From Ailurus styani (Eukaryota; Chordata; Mammalia; Carnivora; Ailuridae), in the NCBI GenBank assembly GCA_002007465.1, contig LNAC01000349.1:1734726-1798725 (forward strand): a DNA stretch of 64,000 bases. The letters run 5' to 3'. Every line of letters begins with the position of its first letter. Position 1 is the first letter of the stretch. Both the position numbers and the translations under genes were made by a program. Shown here piece after piece: positions 45,001 to 55,106 of this stretch. The notes beneath the pieces are model-generated. The model worked only from the letters and a program-made list of their open reading frames with translations. It did not search any database and was not told the DNA's origin.

Positions 45001-46423
45001 AAAGGCGGTAAGGGGGAAGCAAGTTCAGCTCAGCCTTAATGAAGGCACCAAAGCCAGAAAGAGCAGATGCGGTAAGAAGAAACACAGAATGCGGGAGCTG
45101 GAAGGCAGCCCTGCTGCTCCAATTTTAGATGAAAATACCAAAGTCTGGGAAGACGAACTTTATTTAACCAATATTTATTAGTGAGTTCTTACTAAGTATT
45201 CTACATGCTGGGCAAATATGGTCTCTTGTCTTCGCAGCATCTGGTGGCAACTAACTTGCTCGAAATCACACAAATGTATGTGGTCAAGGTGAGACTAGAC
45301 ACCAGGTTTCGTGACTCTTAAGTACAGGCTCACATCACCACACCGTGGCCAACTACACCTCTGGAGAGGGCTTCCTAGGGTTCCCAGTGGATCTGGTTTT
45401 CACGTTTCTAATTTGGGGGACTTCCTTCCTGAGACAATGGATCAGATCCTTCACCGAGGGACTAAATTAGCTGTATTTATTTGCAGAAAGGCAAATGTAT
45501 TTCTAGGTTTGTGTTGGTTTGACAGAAAGGGGAAGGAAGGTAGTTAGGCTTGTCTGAAGAGTAAGACCTTGTCAGAGTCCTGCTTATAAGAGAAGTATTT
45601 CTCAAAAGCTCACATTGCTTTTTAAACCTCATTAAAAACAAATAAACAAAAACCCCTAAAAAAAAATCTTCATTTCATTGAGTAGTTTTCTAAAAACATG
45701 CATATCCTTTGACTTGGCAAGCCCTAGTGGGAATCTATCCTATAGAAATAAAGGCTGCAGCATGTAAGGATATTTGCACAAGGATGTTATTGTTTCTAGT
45801 GGCAAACAACTCAGGATACAACCTAAATGTCCACCTATGGGAAAATTATTACATAAATATGATGCTGTTATAAAATATTTACTATGATCCCAGTTTTGTA
45901 TAAAATGAGGAGGGGAACCCTATATGTTTATAGGGGCATAGAAAAGCAAGTGGAATAATATATACTGAACTGTGAACACTGCTCATCTCAGACTAATCAG
46001 ATTTGAGGGTTATGGGGAAGATTATTAATTTTATGTTTACACAAATGTCTGTATTATTAGACTTATATAAAGCATTATTAAAATTTTGACTTAAAAATCT
46101 TATAAAACTAAACATCTTTAAAAAACAAAAAAAGAATATCCCTGCATTTGCATCTGGTTTTTAACTTCTGGGATGAAAATCCCTTGTCCTTCAGATAGAC
46201 ATGGTATGCTTTTATAAAGGTGATGAAATTGTTGGCTCTGCTGTGCTGACTAGCGGCTCCAGCAAGGTCACCATTTGGCCTTGGCTATTGTCCTCTGGCT
46301 CCTGACCTCAGGACTTACCTCAATGCAGAGGCAGGTGGGCTCTCCCTTTTCTGTGACTGCACATTCCCGGCCGGCTCCACAAAATACATTGGCACAGATC
46401 TTGGATTTGCTCCTTAGTTCTTC
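30030..46423 (-). CDS. FSTL1: FSTL1, follistatin-like 1 (exons 3-11; 5' exons outside window)
   Basis: Secreted glycoprotein of the SPARC/follistatin group. In human it acts extracellularly in BMP/TGF-beta and TLR4-linked signalling. Nine coding exons are visible: 46319-46423, 44151-44280, 43060-43092, 41610-41740, 37471-37589, 36031-36143, 35589-35699, 32914-32990 and 30030-30074. All have GT/AG boundaries and matching phases. They total 864 nt, or 287 residues plus stop, exactly the human 308-residue length minus the 21 residues of its signal-peptide exon. Domain order: follistatin-N/EGF-like, Kazal, Ser/Pro linker, two EF-hand-like motifs, VWC-like cysteine-rich segment, charged tail ending STKEI. 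No stop or frameshift was found. The first two exons and promoter lie beyond position 64000. Relative to human (from memory) the protein differs at about ten sites, e.g. NVDNGD for NFDNGD and TKKMSTKEI for TKRVSTKEI. Confidence 0.97.
30075..32913 (-). other. FSTL1: FSTL1 intron 10
   Basis: Donor 'gtgagt' beside 32914 and acceptor at 30075. Contains a plus-strand L1 3' end (30600-31375) and otherwise unique-looking sequence. The plus-strand open frames within have no family resemblance. Confidence 0.85.
30600..31375 (+). mobile_element. L1 (LINE-1) 3' end
   Basis: ORF2 3' sequence and 3' UTR in order: 'gaaaatgttcaacatcattg', 'caatgaggtgccacttcaca', 'cacagcagcactgttcatca', 'caatggaatgttatgtagcc', ending 'tatctcaataaaaa'. 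Frames are broken. Antisense to FSTL1. Confidence 0.9.
32914..32990 (-). CDS. FSTL1: FSTL1 exon 10
   Basis: Acceptor 'ttcttgcag', then (completing the preceding Gly) [14 protein letters not shown] and [12 protein letters not shown], donor 'gtgagt'. 77 nt, phase 1 in and 0 out. The helix-prone charged segment follows the VWC-like region. Ser and Gly here replace Thr and Glu of human at two positions. Confidence 0.96.
33311..33485 (-). mobile_element. MER5A-like hAT-Charlie relic
   Basis: Starts 'ccagtgattctcaaccattc' and ends 'aggtgattctaatgtgcagc', 'cagggttgataaccactg'. The ends are inverted copies of each other (agtgattctcaacc / ggttgataaccact), as in MER5A. Confidence 0.85.
33486..33640. 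mobile_element. Second hAT-type relic (MER1-like)
   Basis: 'gagcaatgtttcccaaattt' and 'gattctgattcagtaaattt' followed by 'tagaatctctatgttt' give the MER1-type block order, diverged. Confidence 0.6.
33791..33981 (+). mobile_element. CAN (SINEC) SINE with target-site duplication
   Basis: Head 'gggtgcctgggtggctcag', 'tgggttaaggcctctgcc' variant, tail 'aaataaataaataaaatc'. Flanked by 'taagaccagattgcct' (33773-33788) and 'taaggccagattgtct' (33982-33997). Confidence 0.95.
35286..35317. repeat. (ATT)n simple repeat, interrupted
   Basis: Eleven ATT-like units with two single-base interruptions (ACT). Confidence 0.9.
35589..35699 (-). CDS. FSTL1: FSTL1 exon 9 (VWC-like cysteine-rich segment)
   Basis: Acceptor 'gtccccacag', then [18 protein letters not shown] and [18 protein letters not shown], donor 'gtgagc'. 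111 nt, phase 1 in and 1 out. Seven cysteines in 37 residues, identical to human as far as I recall. Confidence 0.97.
35700..36030 (-). other. FSTL1: FSTL1 intron 8
   Basis: Short intron of 331 bases, donor 'gtatgc' (weaker than the other donors of this gene). No repeats recognised. Confidence 0.85.
36031..36143 (-). CDS. FSTL1: FSTL1 exon 8 (second EF-hand-like region)
   Basis: Acceptor 'gttttgttccag', completing Arg, then [30 protein letters not shown] and TFNPPEK. 113 nt, phase 2 in and 1 out. The EF-like loop runs through [14 protein letters not shown]. Thr replaces human Ser in NPSFNP. Confidence 0.97.
36144..37470 (-). other. FSTL1: FSTL1 intron 7
   Basis: Contains a plus-strand MIR fragment (about 36655-36810: 'ctgggcctggatttgagccc', 'tcatctgtaaaatgaggaca'). 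Otherwise unremarkable. Confidence 0.8.
37471..37589 (-). CDS. FSTL1: FSTL1 exon 7 (first EF-hand-like region)
   Basis: Acceptor 'cccctttctag', then [30 protein letters not shown] and ADQENNKLL, donor 'gtgagt'. 119 nt, phase 0 in and 2 out. The [11 protein letters not shown] loop has the acidic spacing of an EF-hand. NET and NIT are two N-glycosylation sequons. Confidence 0.97.
37945..38090. mobile_element. hAT-Charlie-type relic (MER1-like)
   Basis: 'ttctcaaacctcagtggaca' start, 'gtatttctaacaagctgctt' end block; diverged. Confidence 0.6.
40850..41050. repeat. Degenerate GT-rich tract
   Basis: Dense TGTG and GTATGTG words without a strict period. Probably an eroded (GT)n microsatellite. Confidence 0.6.
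41610..41740 (-). CDS. FSTL1: FSTL1 exon 6
   Basis: Acceptor 'cctttcctacag', then [32 protein letters not shown] and [12 protein letters not shown], donor 'gtaatc'. 131 nt, phase 1 in and 0 out. NYS is an N-glycosylation sequon. Identical to human as recalled. This helix-rich segment opens the extracellular calcium-binding-like region. Confidence 0.97.
41741..43059 (-). other. FSTL1: FSTL1 intron 5
   Basis: Contains a plus-strand MIR (about 42440-42640: 'ttcacttaacctctctgagc', 'ttcctcatctatgaggtca') and a run of 21 A (42873-42893). No coding resemblance. Confidence 0.8.
42873..42893. repeat. Poly-A run
   Basis: 21 consecutive A on the + strand, without a SINE or L1 body in front of it. Confidence 0.95.
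43060..43092 (-). CDS. FSTL1: FSTL1 exon 5 (33-nt micro-exon, linker)
   Basis: Acceptor 'ttttgcag', then [11 protein letters not shown] ending in G, donor 'gtaaga'. Phase 1 in and 1 out, so skipping it would keep the frame and remove 11 residues. It encodes the Ser/Pro-rich linker between the Kazal and calcium-binding-like regions, identical to human as recalled. Confidence 0.95.
43093..44150 (-). other. FSTL1: FSTL1 intron 4
   Basis: Contains one CAN SINE (43617-43806). No other feature recognised. Confidence 0.85.
43617..43806 (+). mobile_element. CAN (SINEC) SINE
   Basis: Head 'ggggtgtccggatggctcag' with substitutions, 'tgagatcgagccccgagtcg', tail 'aaataaataaagaaatc'. Probable duplication 'aaaaagtgaaa' before and 'aaaaagcgaaa' after. 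Confidence 0.93.
44151..44280 (-). CDS. FSTL1: FSTL1 exon 4 (Kazal domain)
   Basis: Acceptor 'ggtctgtttcag', then [35 protein letters not shown] and VDYDGHCK, donor 'gtaagg'. 130 nt, phase 0 in and 1 out. '[20 protein letters not shown]' is the Kazal-type signature. Identical to human as recalled. Confidence 0.98.
44281..46318 (-). other. FSTL1: FSTL1 intron 3
   Basis: Contains a diverged plus-strand L1 fragment (about 45660-46090) and L2-like sequence near 45110-45310. No CAN SINE. Confidence 0.8.
45660..46090 (+). mobile_element. Diverged L1 fragment
   Basis: 'atctatcctatagaaataaa', 'caaggatgttattgtttcta', 'cctaaatgtccacctatggg' follow in the order of an old L1 3' region. Confidence 0.7.
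46319..46423 (-). CDS. FSTL1: FSTL1 exon 3 (start of follistatin-like domain)
   Basis: Acceptor 'gtattttag' region, then [19 protein letters not shown] and [16 protein letters not shown], donor 'gtaagt'. 105 nt, phase 0 at both ends. Six cysteines-type EGF-like/follistatin-N half that pairs with the Kazal half encoded by the next exon. The residues directly before it (signal peptide) are on an exon outside the window. Confidence 0.97.
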
Positions 46424-47700
46424 CTAAAATACAAAATCATAAAGGAAACCACATCACGGAGACGAGCCTGTCACGGCATAAGCCAATGGTTGTGGCAGTT
46501 ACTCTCCAGACTCACACCTTGGTCTGGAGTTGCAGCTCATGGTTGTCGAAGGGTCCTGAAACAGCTAGAAGCTGTCCCCAAGAGCCAGCCCCAGACTTGC
46601 CGGTACTGCTCCAGCCCAGGACCGGCTACCTCGGAGTCCCTCAGATTGTTTCTTAAAGAGGAAGAGACTCTTATGTGCTTCCTTTCTTTTAAAAATGGTT
46701 ACTAAACACTCCTTTATATGTCAACATTACATTAAAGAGCTATAAAGGCAGTCTCTGTCCTCAGAAGCTCCACGGCTCCCTGAAGGAGCTCCCAAATAGA
46801 AATTTAGAAAGCAACATGGAGGTGCAGGAACAGGAACATTAGGAGCCAGAGGGGAGAAGGAGGGTGAGTATCAAATGAGGCTTTCTGAAGAGAAGATGCC
46901 TTAACTAATTCCTAAAAGATGAGAAGAGTACACCAGACAGAAATAGAGATATGTGAGAGAAATATGTATATCTGAATATGTATTCAAGGTAATATCATTT
47001 TAAAAGGCAAAAGAAGGAGAGCTAAACCATCGGGAACATGGATTTGCTATTATTCAGTATGGTCTTATTCAGTCCCTGTCCACATCTGCCTCTGGCTTTA
47101 AGACCAAGAAGGCCAAACCACCCAACAGACAGTAGAATTATCCTCAAACCACTTGTGGTCAGACATTCCTGTTTAGACATGCTCAGCAGAACCTATAGGC
47201 AGGGAATGGTCCCAGTCTATGCTACTGAAAATGAGAGTGTCTGTAGGCACTAATCTGTTGGTGATACATTCCTTCTTTCACATTAATTGGTGGCTAAAAA
47301 GCAGCCCCACCTCATTTGTCATGCAGGCCAGCAGCAGTGGTGGTTGAACAAAGGAAAATGTGATTCCTCCAGCCTCTGTCTGACTGCTGAGCAGGCAGTC
47401 ACCACAGGCCTCCTGCTCCGCCCCCCCCCCCAACTGGGGTAGCAACGACTGTGATAAAACCAACAAAGATGGCAGGAGCTGGGGGGGGGGTGGTCAGTAA
47501 AAGCAGAGGGGGAACCTCAGAGTCCACCCTTCAGACCATGTCTACCATGGCATGCAGACAACTCATACCCACAAAGCTTTGTAATACTAAAATTCTTGTA
47601 GTTGGTAAATGTCTCATATCTAAGAAGAGGTCAAAGAAAACAAAAAACAAAGTAGATGCTGAGAGCTGAGGTCTGTGCCCAATACAGCTGGTCTGCTGCC

Positions 47701-47729
47701 ACCTGGAGGCTGCTTTGCAGCCTCCAGGT
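47701..47729. repeat. Perfect 13-bp inverted repeat with 3-base loop
   Basis: 'acctggaggctgc' (47701-47713), loop 'ttt', then 'gcagcctccaggt' (47717-47729). GC-rich arms would make a very stable hairpin in RNA. Confidence 0.95.
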
Positions 47730-48499
47730 TATTATTGTTTCTCCGCAGCCATCTTGCCTGTCATGCAGGGATCCCATTGGCCCAGAAACTTGCACCATGC
47801 TCACATTTCATTGGTTCATAGGCTGTTGCTAAACCCATTCTTTTTTGGATGTTGCTAAGGAGAATTCAATAAAGCTGGCAAGCAGGGAAGAAAAGAGGAA
47901 GTAATTCCCAGACTGCTGGGATGACTGGAGAGCTGTTGTTTCCTAAACTACAAGTGGAGATAAAATCCAGCATGTTCTCCAGGCAGGCCCTAACTGTGCC
48001 TGGAAAGGGAAAACAGCTCTAAAAAGGAAGAAGAAAAGGCTATCGCTGAACAGTGCAAAAACCTCAGCTATTACCACCTTCTCTCCCCTTCGTGAAACAA
48101 CACTCTAACCAAGAGATACAAAGAAATTCATAAAAAGGCAGGCCTACACTCAAAAGACACCAGTACCCAACTCCACCAGCAGACCTTTTGCACTCGGCTG
48201 TGCATCGGTAACTAACTAGTCGCTTTAATTGTTTGAACCTCAGTTTCCTCATTGGTAAAATAGGGTAAATACCAGCCCTGCCTTTTGAAGATGAAACAGG
48301 ATATTTGGAAGGACATCATAAACTGAAAAGCAAGCAGAGCTTCCTGCAGAATTGCCTGTGGCACGCACAGGGCTCCTCTTACCTTCTGTTGCTGTTTTTA
48401 GCGAATACTGAAAAGAAAAGCTTTTACTTTCGGGTTGAATTCAACCCAAGTCATTTTTTCAGAAACAGTTCTCCAAAATCATCTGAAGAAATGGATACT

Positions 48500-48725
48500 C
48501 TCTATTTAAAGTATAAAGCCTCATATTTGAATGGTCCAGTTCAAATTTACAAAATGTTTTCACACATATGATTTCATCTCACTGTATGAACAACCCTGCA
48601 AGGAAATGTCCGTTATTAGCCTCATTTTATAGAAGAGGGAACTGAAGATCAGAAAGGTCAAGTGACTTGCCCAAAGGTCCCAAAGCTAAAACTGAGAGGA
48701 GCTAGAATTCCAACCCGGATCTTCA
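48500..48725 (-). repeat. MIR element
   Basis: 'agcctcattttatagaagag', 'gtcaagtgacttgcccaaag', 'ctagaattccaacccgga' give inverted MIR core order. Confidence 0.85.
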
Positions 48726-48744
48726 GACAACAGAAAAGTAAATT

Positions 48745-48920
48745 CCCATTTATCAATACCTGGCACTCTGCGAGCTGATTTGGATTACATGTTATCTCAC
48801 TTAAGCCCTAGGATAATACCATGAGTTAGACATCATAACGTTCCCCATTTCATGAGGAGTTCATGAGGGAACTGAGCCTTAGAGGTTAAATAACTAGAAC
48901 ATGACAGAGCTGACCTCCTA
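48745..48920 (-). repeat. MIR element (second, adjacent)
   Basis: 'caatacctggcactctgcg', 'gttatctcacttaagcccta', 'ttccccatttcatgagg', 'gaactgagccttagaggtta'. Directly follows another minus-oriented MIR. Confidence 0.8.
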
Positions 48921-49054
48921 CCCAACGAAAGGGAAAGCAATTCCTTTATATTTGATTTACTTCCATAGCCAGAAAATTTAAGGTTAAGGAGATTATGATA
49001 ACAATGTGACTTGCATAATTAGCAAATGTGAGAAAGTACTTACAAGTGCGTCAG

Positions 49055-49240
49055 AGAGCTAGATTTGAATTCCCACATCCCACCCCTGCTCCTTCCTTGC
49101 CACGGCCATGGGCAAGGTACTTCCTTTAGACCTCAGTTTCCTCACGTGTGAAATGGGACCACTCATCCCCGAGAGGGGTGTGTGAGCAGTAAAGGAGATA
49201 CGTACCGCCTGCAGCAGCGTGCCTGCCACATAGCAGAGAG
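49055..49240 (+). repeat. MIR element
   Basis: 'ctagatttgaattcccacat', 'ctcagtttcctcacgtgtga', 'cagcgtgcctgccacatag' in MIR order. Confidence 0.75.
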
Positions 49241-49759
49241 CTGCCCTGGTTACTGCGTCTCAGACCATTTCCCCACTGAGAGCTGTTCCCGCCTCAGCTG
49301 TCATGTCCCCACCCAGCTGCTGTTACCCTGAAATGATAATACTGAGAGCGGGAGGACTGACTGAATGGAAAAAAACAAAGGCTAACTGCCCACCTCCTTT
49401 CCCCGTTGAGACCAGAGAGAAAGGGGGGCTGTGCTAGTCACACAAGCATTCCTCTTTGCAGGTGGCACATCTGTCAATAGGTGGCAATCTCCCTCTTTGT
49501 CTTGCAGAACCCAACGCCGCAATGCAGAGATGCAGCCTCGGCTCCTGCAGCTCCACCCTCCCAGGCGGCGAGCTGGGGAGCAGGATGTGGGAGAGCGGGG
49601 TGAGGCGAGCACCCTACAGCCACAGGCAGCAGGTACAAAGAATGGGATTTTCGCCGACTTGGGAAAGAATGTTCTACCTGAAGCCCTCCATCCTCTCTAG
49701 TTCTTCCCATTCACAGGCTTGCTTCCAGGCAGAAAACAACAATGAAAATTTTCTACCTT

Positions 49760-49956
49760 GGGCGCCTGGGTGGCTCAGTGGCTTAAAGCCTCTGCTTTCG
49801 GCTCAGGTCATGATCCCAGGGTCCTGGGATCGAGGCCCGCATCGGGCTCTCTGCTCAGCGGGGAGCCTGCTTCCTCCTCTCTCTCTGCCGACTTGTGATC
49901 TGATCTCTCTCTCTGTGTGTCAAATAAATAAATAAAATCTTAAAAAAAAAAAAAAA
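49760..49956 (+). mobile_element. Young CAN (SINEC) SINE with a perfect 16-bp target-site duplication
   Basis: Head 'gggcgcctgggtggctcag', 'ggcttaaagcctctgctttc', CT-rich body, A-rich tail. 'gaaaattttctacctt' stands at 49744-49759 and 49957-49972. Confidence 0.97.
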
Positions 49957-52680
49957 GAAAATTTTCTACCTTGAGGGGTCCTCTTTGTACCATGGAAACC
50001 CCTTCTCCAAGCCCTCTCTTCTGGGAGAACGGGTTATCAGGAGCACCCCCCAGGCTCCTAGAAAGTTCTTTAGCATGGTGGGTGGTCTTACCCCTCTGCT
50101 GAGTGGAGAAGAACATCTTGAGAGGAGATGCATATGGCATAAACAGGCTCCCAGGACAGGGCAATCAATGTCTGCCTTTTGGGGAGGGGTGTGGTGAGCG
50201 AGGCAGAAAAGAGGCAGAGCAGCAGGTGACATAGGGAATGTGGTGCTTTGGAATATTAGTTTGTGTCTGGTCCCTTCCACCTCAGAAATTCTGACTCAAA
50301 GTGCAGGGCAGCCTGGATGGAGAAAGGCTGGAGGTAGGAGAACATGCCAGGTGGAAGGTCATGATCTAGTGGGGGTGACAAGGGCCTAGGACCCAATGCT
50401 AATATTAATTAGAGCACCTACAACTGACTGAGGCTCTTCATAGTGATCTCTGTCCTCACAATGTCTGTACAAGATTCCATATTTTTAGTCCCATCTAAGA
50501 GATGGGGAGGAATTAAAGAGTCAGAAAAGCTCTGTGACTGAGAGAGACCACATAATGAGGGAGAGCAGAGTCAGGACTGGAAGACAGGTCAGCCTGACTC
50601 CGGAGCCTCAGGGAACAGTCAAGGGAAGGAGCTGTGGGCAGAGGGGACAGTTACAAGGGCTGGCACAGGGAGAGGCCACAGAGCACAAGGCAGTTCTTAT
50701 AGGAATTAGGTCCCAAGACCATATGAGGATTTCATCTATGACTAGATAACCACATTGGCATATGAATATGCTCTAGGAGTGGGAGGTCACAGGTGTACAA
50801 ACCCCTAAGTCTGAAAGTACCTGTGAAAATGTGATGGACTGAATGGGGCTGGGGAGGGGGGCATATTCTAAAAGCGTGGATTCTGATATGTTGATAAAAG
50901 TCAACAAAATACTTGCTACCAGTGGAGAAACAGTGGGTTTCTAGCTTTGACTTTCTGCATCATCTCCCTGACCTGCTTCTGTGTTGTTTTCATTATGCAT
51001 TAAAAGCCATGCTCTGGGGCTCTGGTCTCATGGTTAAACTTCACAAGGCAAAATCCCCTTGGCGAAAGACTGGCTGGGAACTCTGCCAACTTTTACTAGG
51101 GGAAAAACTTTCTCCCTGAGCAACTGTTAGCCATTGCATGATAATAATACTTTATACTAGTACAGCTAATTTTAATTGTAATTTTCATTATCATTTTTAA
51201 TTCTCAAAACCGTTTAGGATAGACAGGCAGGGGTTACCTCTACAGCACTTCCAGACTTAACATCCAATGATGAAGAAGAAACTGAGGGTCAGGGCTACTT
51301 GTGACTAGTCCAACCCTTCACAGTTGCAGAGCTGGGTCCTGGCCTAAGGTCTGAAGACTTTAATTCCAGCCCTCTTTCCACAAACCACTTTGCCTCATTA
51401 CAAATCAAAGCTAGAAAAGGTGTTGCTGTGGATCCAAGGTCTAAAAAAATAAATTAGTTCTGCAATTAAAAAAGATCCTTTGCAAACAAAGTGCAAAGCA
51501 AGTTATTTGCAAAACTGCCAGAAAAGGTGATGGTGTCTGAGTCTCTGGGCGGACCAGCATTATGTCTGAACACAAACTACACTTTGAATTGTTTAAAAAA
51601 AAAAAGTCTCCTGAAGTCAAACAATTTCTGGAAGAACAGTGTGCTTTGGCAGGGGAGGAATCTTGTAAGCAAAACCATAAAACTGTCAGCCTAATATATC
51701 ATCATTTCACTAAAGTGAACTGGGTCAGCTCTGAAACCCCTATCCTTTTCCTTCCCAACTTTTCTTTTTGAAAAAAAAAAAATAGCCCTACTTATGCCAA
51801 GGTGGAATTTTGGCTCCACTGGCCACTATTTTGTGACAGAGCAGCTTTGTTGACGTGAGAAAGGCTCTCCTTGCTTTGCCAGAATTAGTCATGGAAACTT
51901 CACAGGAACACCAGGGCCCCTCAGATACTCTGAGCAGCATGGAGCTTGGGACAAAGGAATTCACAGAATGGGGAGAGCCTGGGGGAGGTCTGGGTGGGGC
52001 CCAGGGTGGGACGCTGGCTGCTCTCTGGCGGTCTGGAATGGAACCCAGTAGCACAGGCTTGAGAGAGCCAAACCTCCTCAGGACCTTGAAATCTAGCTGG
52101 AGTGCCATGTGACCTTGTTCAAGACTCTCAGATTCTTTTGCTCTGAAAAGGAATATCTTGCTGCATCCCACCTATGCTAAGGAAAGAGGTGGAAGGCGAT
52201 TTCTAAACTGTTCTGAAACACAGGGCAGGAGCCTCTGCATTCTGCAGGGACGGTGGGTCTCTCCAGACGTGCTCACAACCAGCCCCTCACCTCAAGGTGA
52301 ATGTACCAGAGCCAGATCCAGGTTCGACGGATCCTAAAGCTTAAACAATTTGAGGGGCCCTCCCTGAGGAAAAGAATACACGATTAGGCAAAATTGGGCA
52401 CGGGGCCTTGTGAGTAAGGTCTGAAACTAAAGCTTAATTAGCTCGCAATAAATCTGACTCTCCACCTACCCTGTTATTTTCTTCATAAACAAGAAGGCTT
52501 TGAGGCCTTTAGTCTATTAGAGCCCTCTTTAATATTTTAGACACGCATAGCTTATCTCAAGTGAACTCCAAGTGCCTGCAGTTTGGCTTCTGACACACCT
52601 ACCACAGTGCCCTGCAAAAATCCACAATATTTTTTACATTAAATTTCACTGGCGGGGGGTGGGGGGCGGTGGTTCAAGTT

Positions 52681-52714
52681 AGTGCCAATGTCAGTGGCCA
52701 GTGACATTGGCACT
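52681..52714. repeat. 34-bp near-perfect palindrome
   Basis: 'agtgccaatgtca' (52681-52693) and 'tgacattggcact' (52702-52714) are exact inverted copies. The centre 'g-tggcca-g' is itself palindromic, leaving a single mismatched G/G pair. Confidence 0.95.
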
Positions 52715-52863
52715 CAGGATATTTGGGGAGAAATGTGGCTGGCTTTCATGACATCAAAATAAAGGATATATCACCCCAAGAAGATTAGCTGTAAGATTTA
52801 AAAAAAATCAAAAATCTATTATGGACATGTCATTTAAGAACTACATAATTCCTTGTATTTTCT

Positions 52864-53026
52864 TCTTTTTAAGAAAGATCTTATTTATTTGTCAGAAAGA
52901 GAGAGCAGATGAGCAGGGTGAGTGGCAGGCAGAGGGAGAAGCAGGCTCCCTGCTGAGCAAGGAGCCTGGGATCATGACCTGAACTGAAGGCAGATGCTTA
53001 ACTGACTGAGCCATCCAGGCGTCCCC
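52864..53026 (-). mobile_element. CAN (SINEC) SINE
   Basis: 'aagaaagatcttatttattt', GA body, head ending 'catccaggcgtcccc'. Probable duplication 'ccttgtattttctt' before and 'cctttgtatatttct' after. Confidence 0.9.
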
Positions 53027-55070
53027 TTTGTATATTTCTATGTTTAGCTTCTATCACAGCTTATGGGATTAACGTGTTCCTGACATTTTCTTCTCATTAC
53101 GTGATAATGGATTGTGTGTCTAGAAATTACTACTTTCAGATTCCCAATGGGACAAGGCTGTTTACCTTAACCATTGTCTTACAGATTCTGTCACGTTCTC
53201 TCTGTCTTGTCAGACTGAAGGATCTAAACTGCCACCTTCATAGGGAAGCCCCCTCACTTTCTCAGCTGCATACTCACCATCTCTGGAATGCCTCCCGCCC
53301 CGTATACTTTAGTCTTTCTCAAGAAAGACCCCGCCCCAGCATGGCAGCCTAGATGCTTGGTTTCTATGTAATGCTAAGTTCAGTTTTCTATGATGGCTTT
53401 GTCTAGTCATAGTAGAAGTAGAGCAGCATTTAGTAAACACAGAGCTGGAAACATGTTAGGACTGAGAAAAATCCCACACAGGTCTAGGTCTGAGGATTCA
53501 CACCGGTTGGCAGTGAGGAGGCTCTGACTCCAGCACCCCGGGAGGGCACTTCTGCTCTCATGCTGTCAGAGCATGGGTCACAGTGATGCACTGGGCTGTC
53601 CCTGTGGAGTGCCACACTGTCTCCCCAACATAGGCACATCAGTGACTCCACTCTGACAGGGTCTACCAGGCTCCCCAGTATCCATCTATAGTTCTCAGAG
53701 TGCTTCCTGGGAGTTTCCAAGATATCCTGTCAGTCTTCCTAAGAAGTGCTTTTGGTAAGGCCCCTAGTTGTACAATTATACCCTTCAGTTTCTTTAGAAT
53801 TCCTTGGTGGGACCTTTTAAGCCAAACCACTTTTTGTCCTGAATTAGTTTGTTAGGTTTGATCATGGTATTCATCTCCCATTCTCCAACCATCTCCAACC
53901 ATCTGTCTACTTTAGAGGACAATGTTGGGGGTATGGAATAGTCCCACAGTCTTCTTCAGTAAAGGTCAGGGCAAGTAATTAAAACCCACTAGAGAGCATA
54001 TTTGATAAATGCCTATAAAAAAACCCCATGAATGATAAGAGCCTGTGACCAGTGTGATGCAAGCTCCATGTAATAAACCTGAAAGGAGGGCAGGATGTGG
54101 CCTCCACCTTCTCAGGAGTTTCTAACCTCATCGGGGCAATGAAACTCACAAACGCAGATCAAAGTGCAGTCCTGAGTAAAGAGCGCTGCTGACTCCAGGA
54201 GATGGGGCTTCATGGATGAGAAGGGACATGAGTTGAGCCCCCCAAAATGGTAGGATCTGGATGGAGAAACTGTAGGTTTTTGAGCAGGAGGGTCTTAAGA
54301 CCAGCTTGGCAGTGGTACATGGGAAGAAGTGGGTGAGGTGGAATTGGGGGGACAAGGAAACTGGGTAGAAAGTGCCTGGAATGATGAAAGTCTCAAGTAT
54401 GGTGGTGGCATGGATACAGAGAAAGGAGGGAATTCAGGAGAATAGTCTAAAGAACAGAGATCTGGCAACAAACCAGACAGAAGAGAGGAAGGTGAGAATC
54501 TAGGGAACCGCCAAGATCCTTGGCTTTGAGAAGCTGAAGGTTGGTGGTGTGTCTTCCAGAATCAGAGCCCAGGCAGAGGCCGAGTAGGGGAGGGGTCGGC
54601 GAGGATGAGTACAGCATCCCACTGACAGCTGAAAATAAAGGACTAGAGAAGCACATCCAGACATGATCCAGGCAGGAGTGAGAAACGGGGCCAAGGAAAC
54701 AAATGAGCTCAGGAAGCAAGGGTGGGCATGGAGGGCTGAGGGTGGTCAAGGAGCAGGAAGAGGCTACCAGCAGCCTACCTGGGGGCTTTCTGCAAAGAAA
54801 AGGTGCCTTCCTCCAAGGCAGCTGTGACCCTGGACCAGGTTACAGGGCTCAGCGAGCAGCACAGGTTGGATTTCAGCCCCTTTCACCTCCTCGTGCAGTG
54901 AACAGCCTGCACGACTATCACAAGGACTCTGATGGCAAAGCAGCCAAGAAAGCAGAGCAGGCACATTGAGAAAACTGGGAGCAAAATCAGGATGTCTAGA
55001 GAGCTCCATGAAATGGATGAGGGATGCCATTGTATGAGAAATGATTTGGCAAATGTTGGGATGAATCAGC

Positions 55071-55106
55071 AAACAAAACAAAACAAAACAAAACAAAACA
55101 AAACAA
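55071..55106. repeat. (AAAAC)n simple repeat
   Basis: Seven AAAAC units. Confidence 0.96.

Noticed and set aside
49430..49720. Moderately GC-rich stretch considered as FSTL1 exon 1/2 or promoter
   Set aside because: No signal-peptide-like reading on the minus strand, no phase-0 donor in the right context, and too few CpG for an island. The 5' exons are taken to lie beyond the window.
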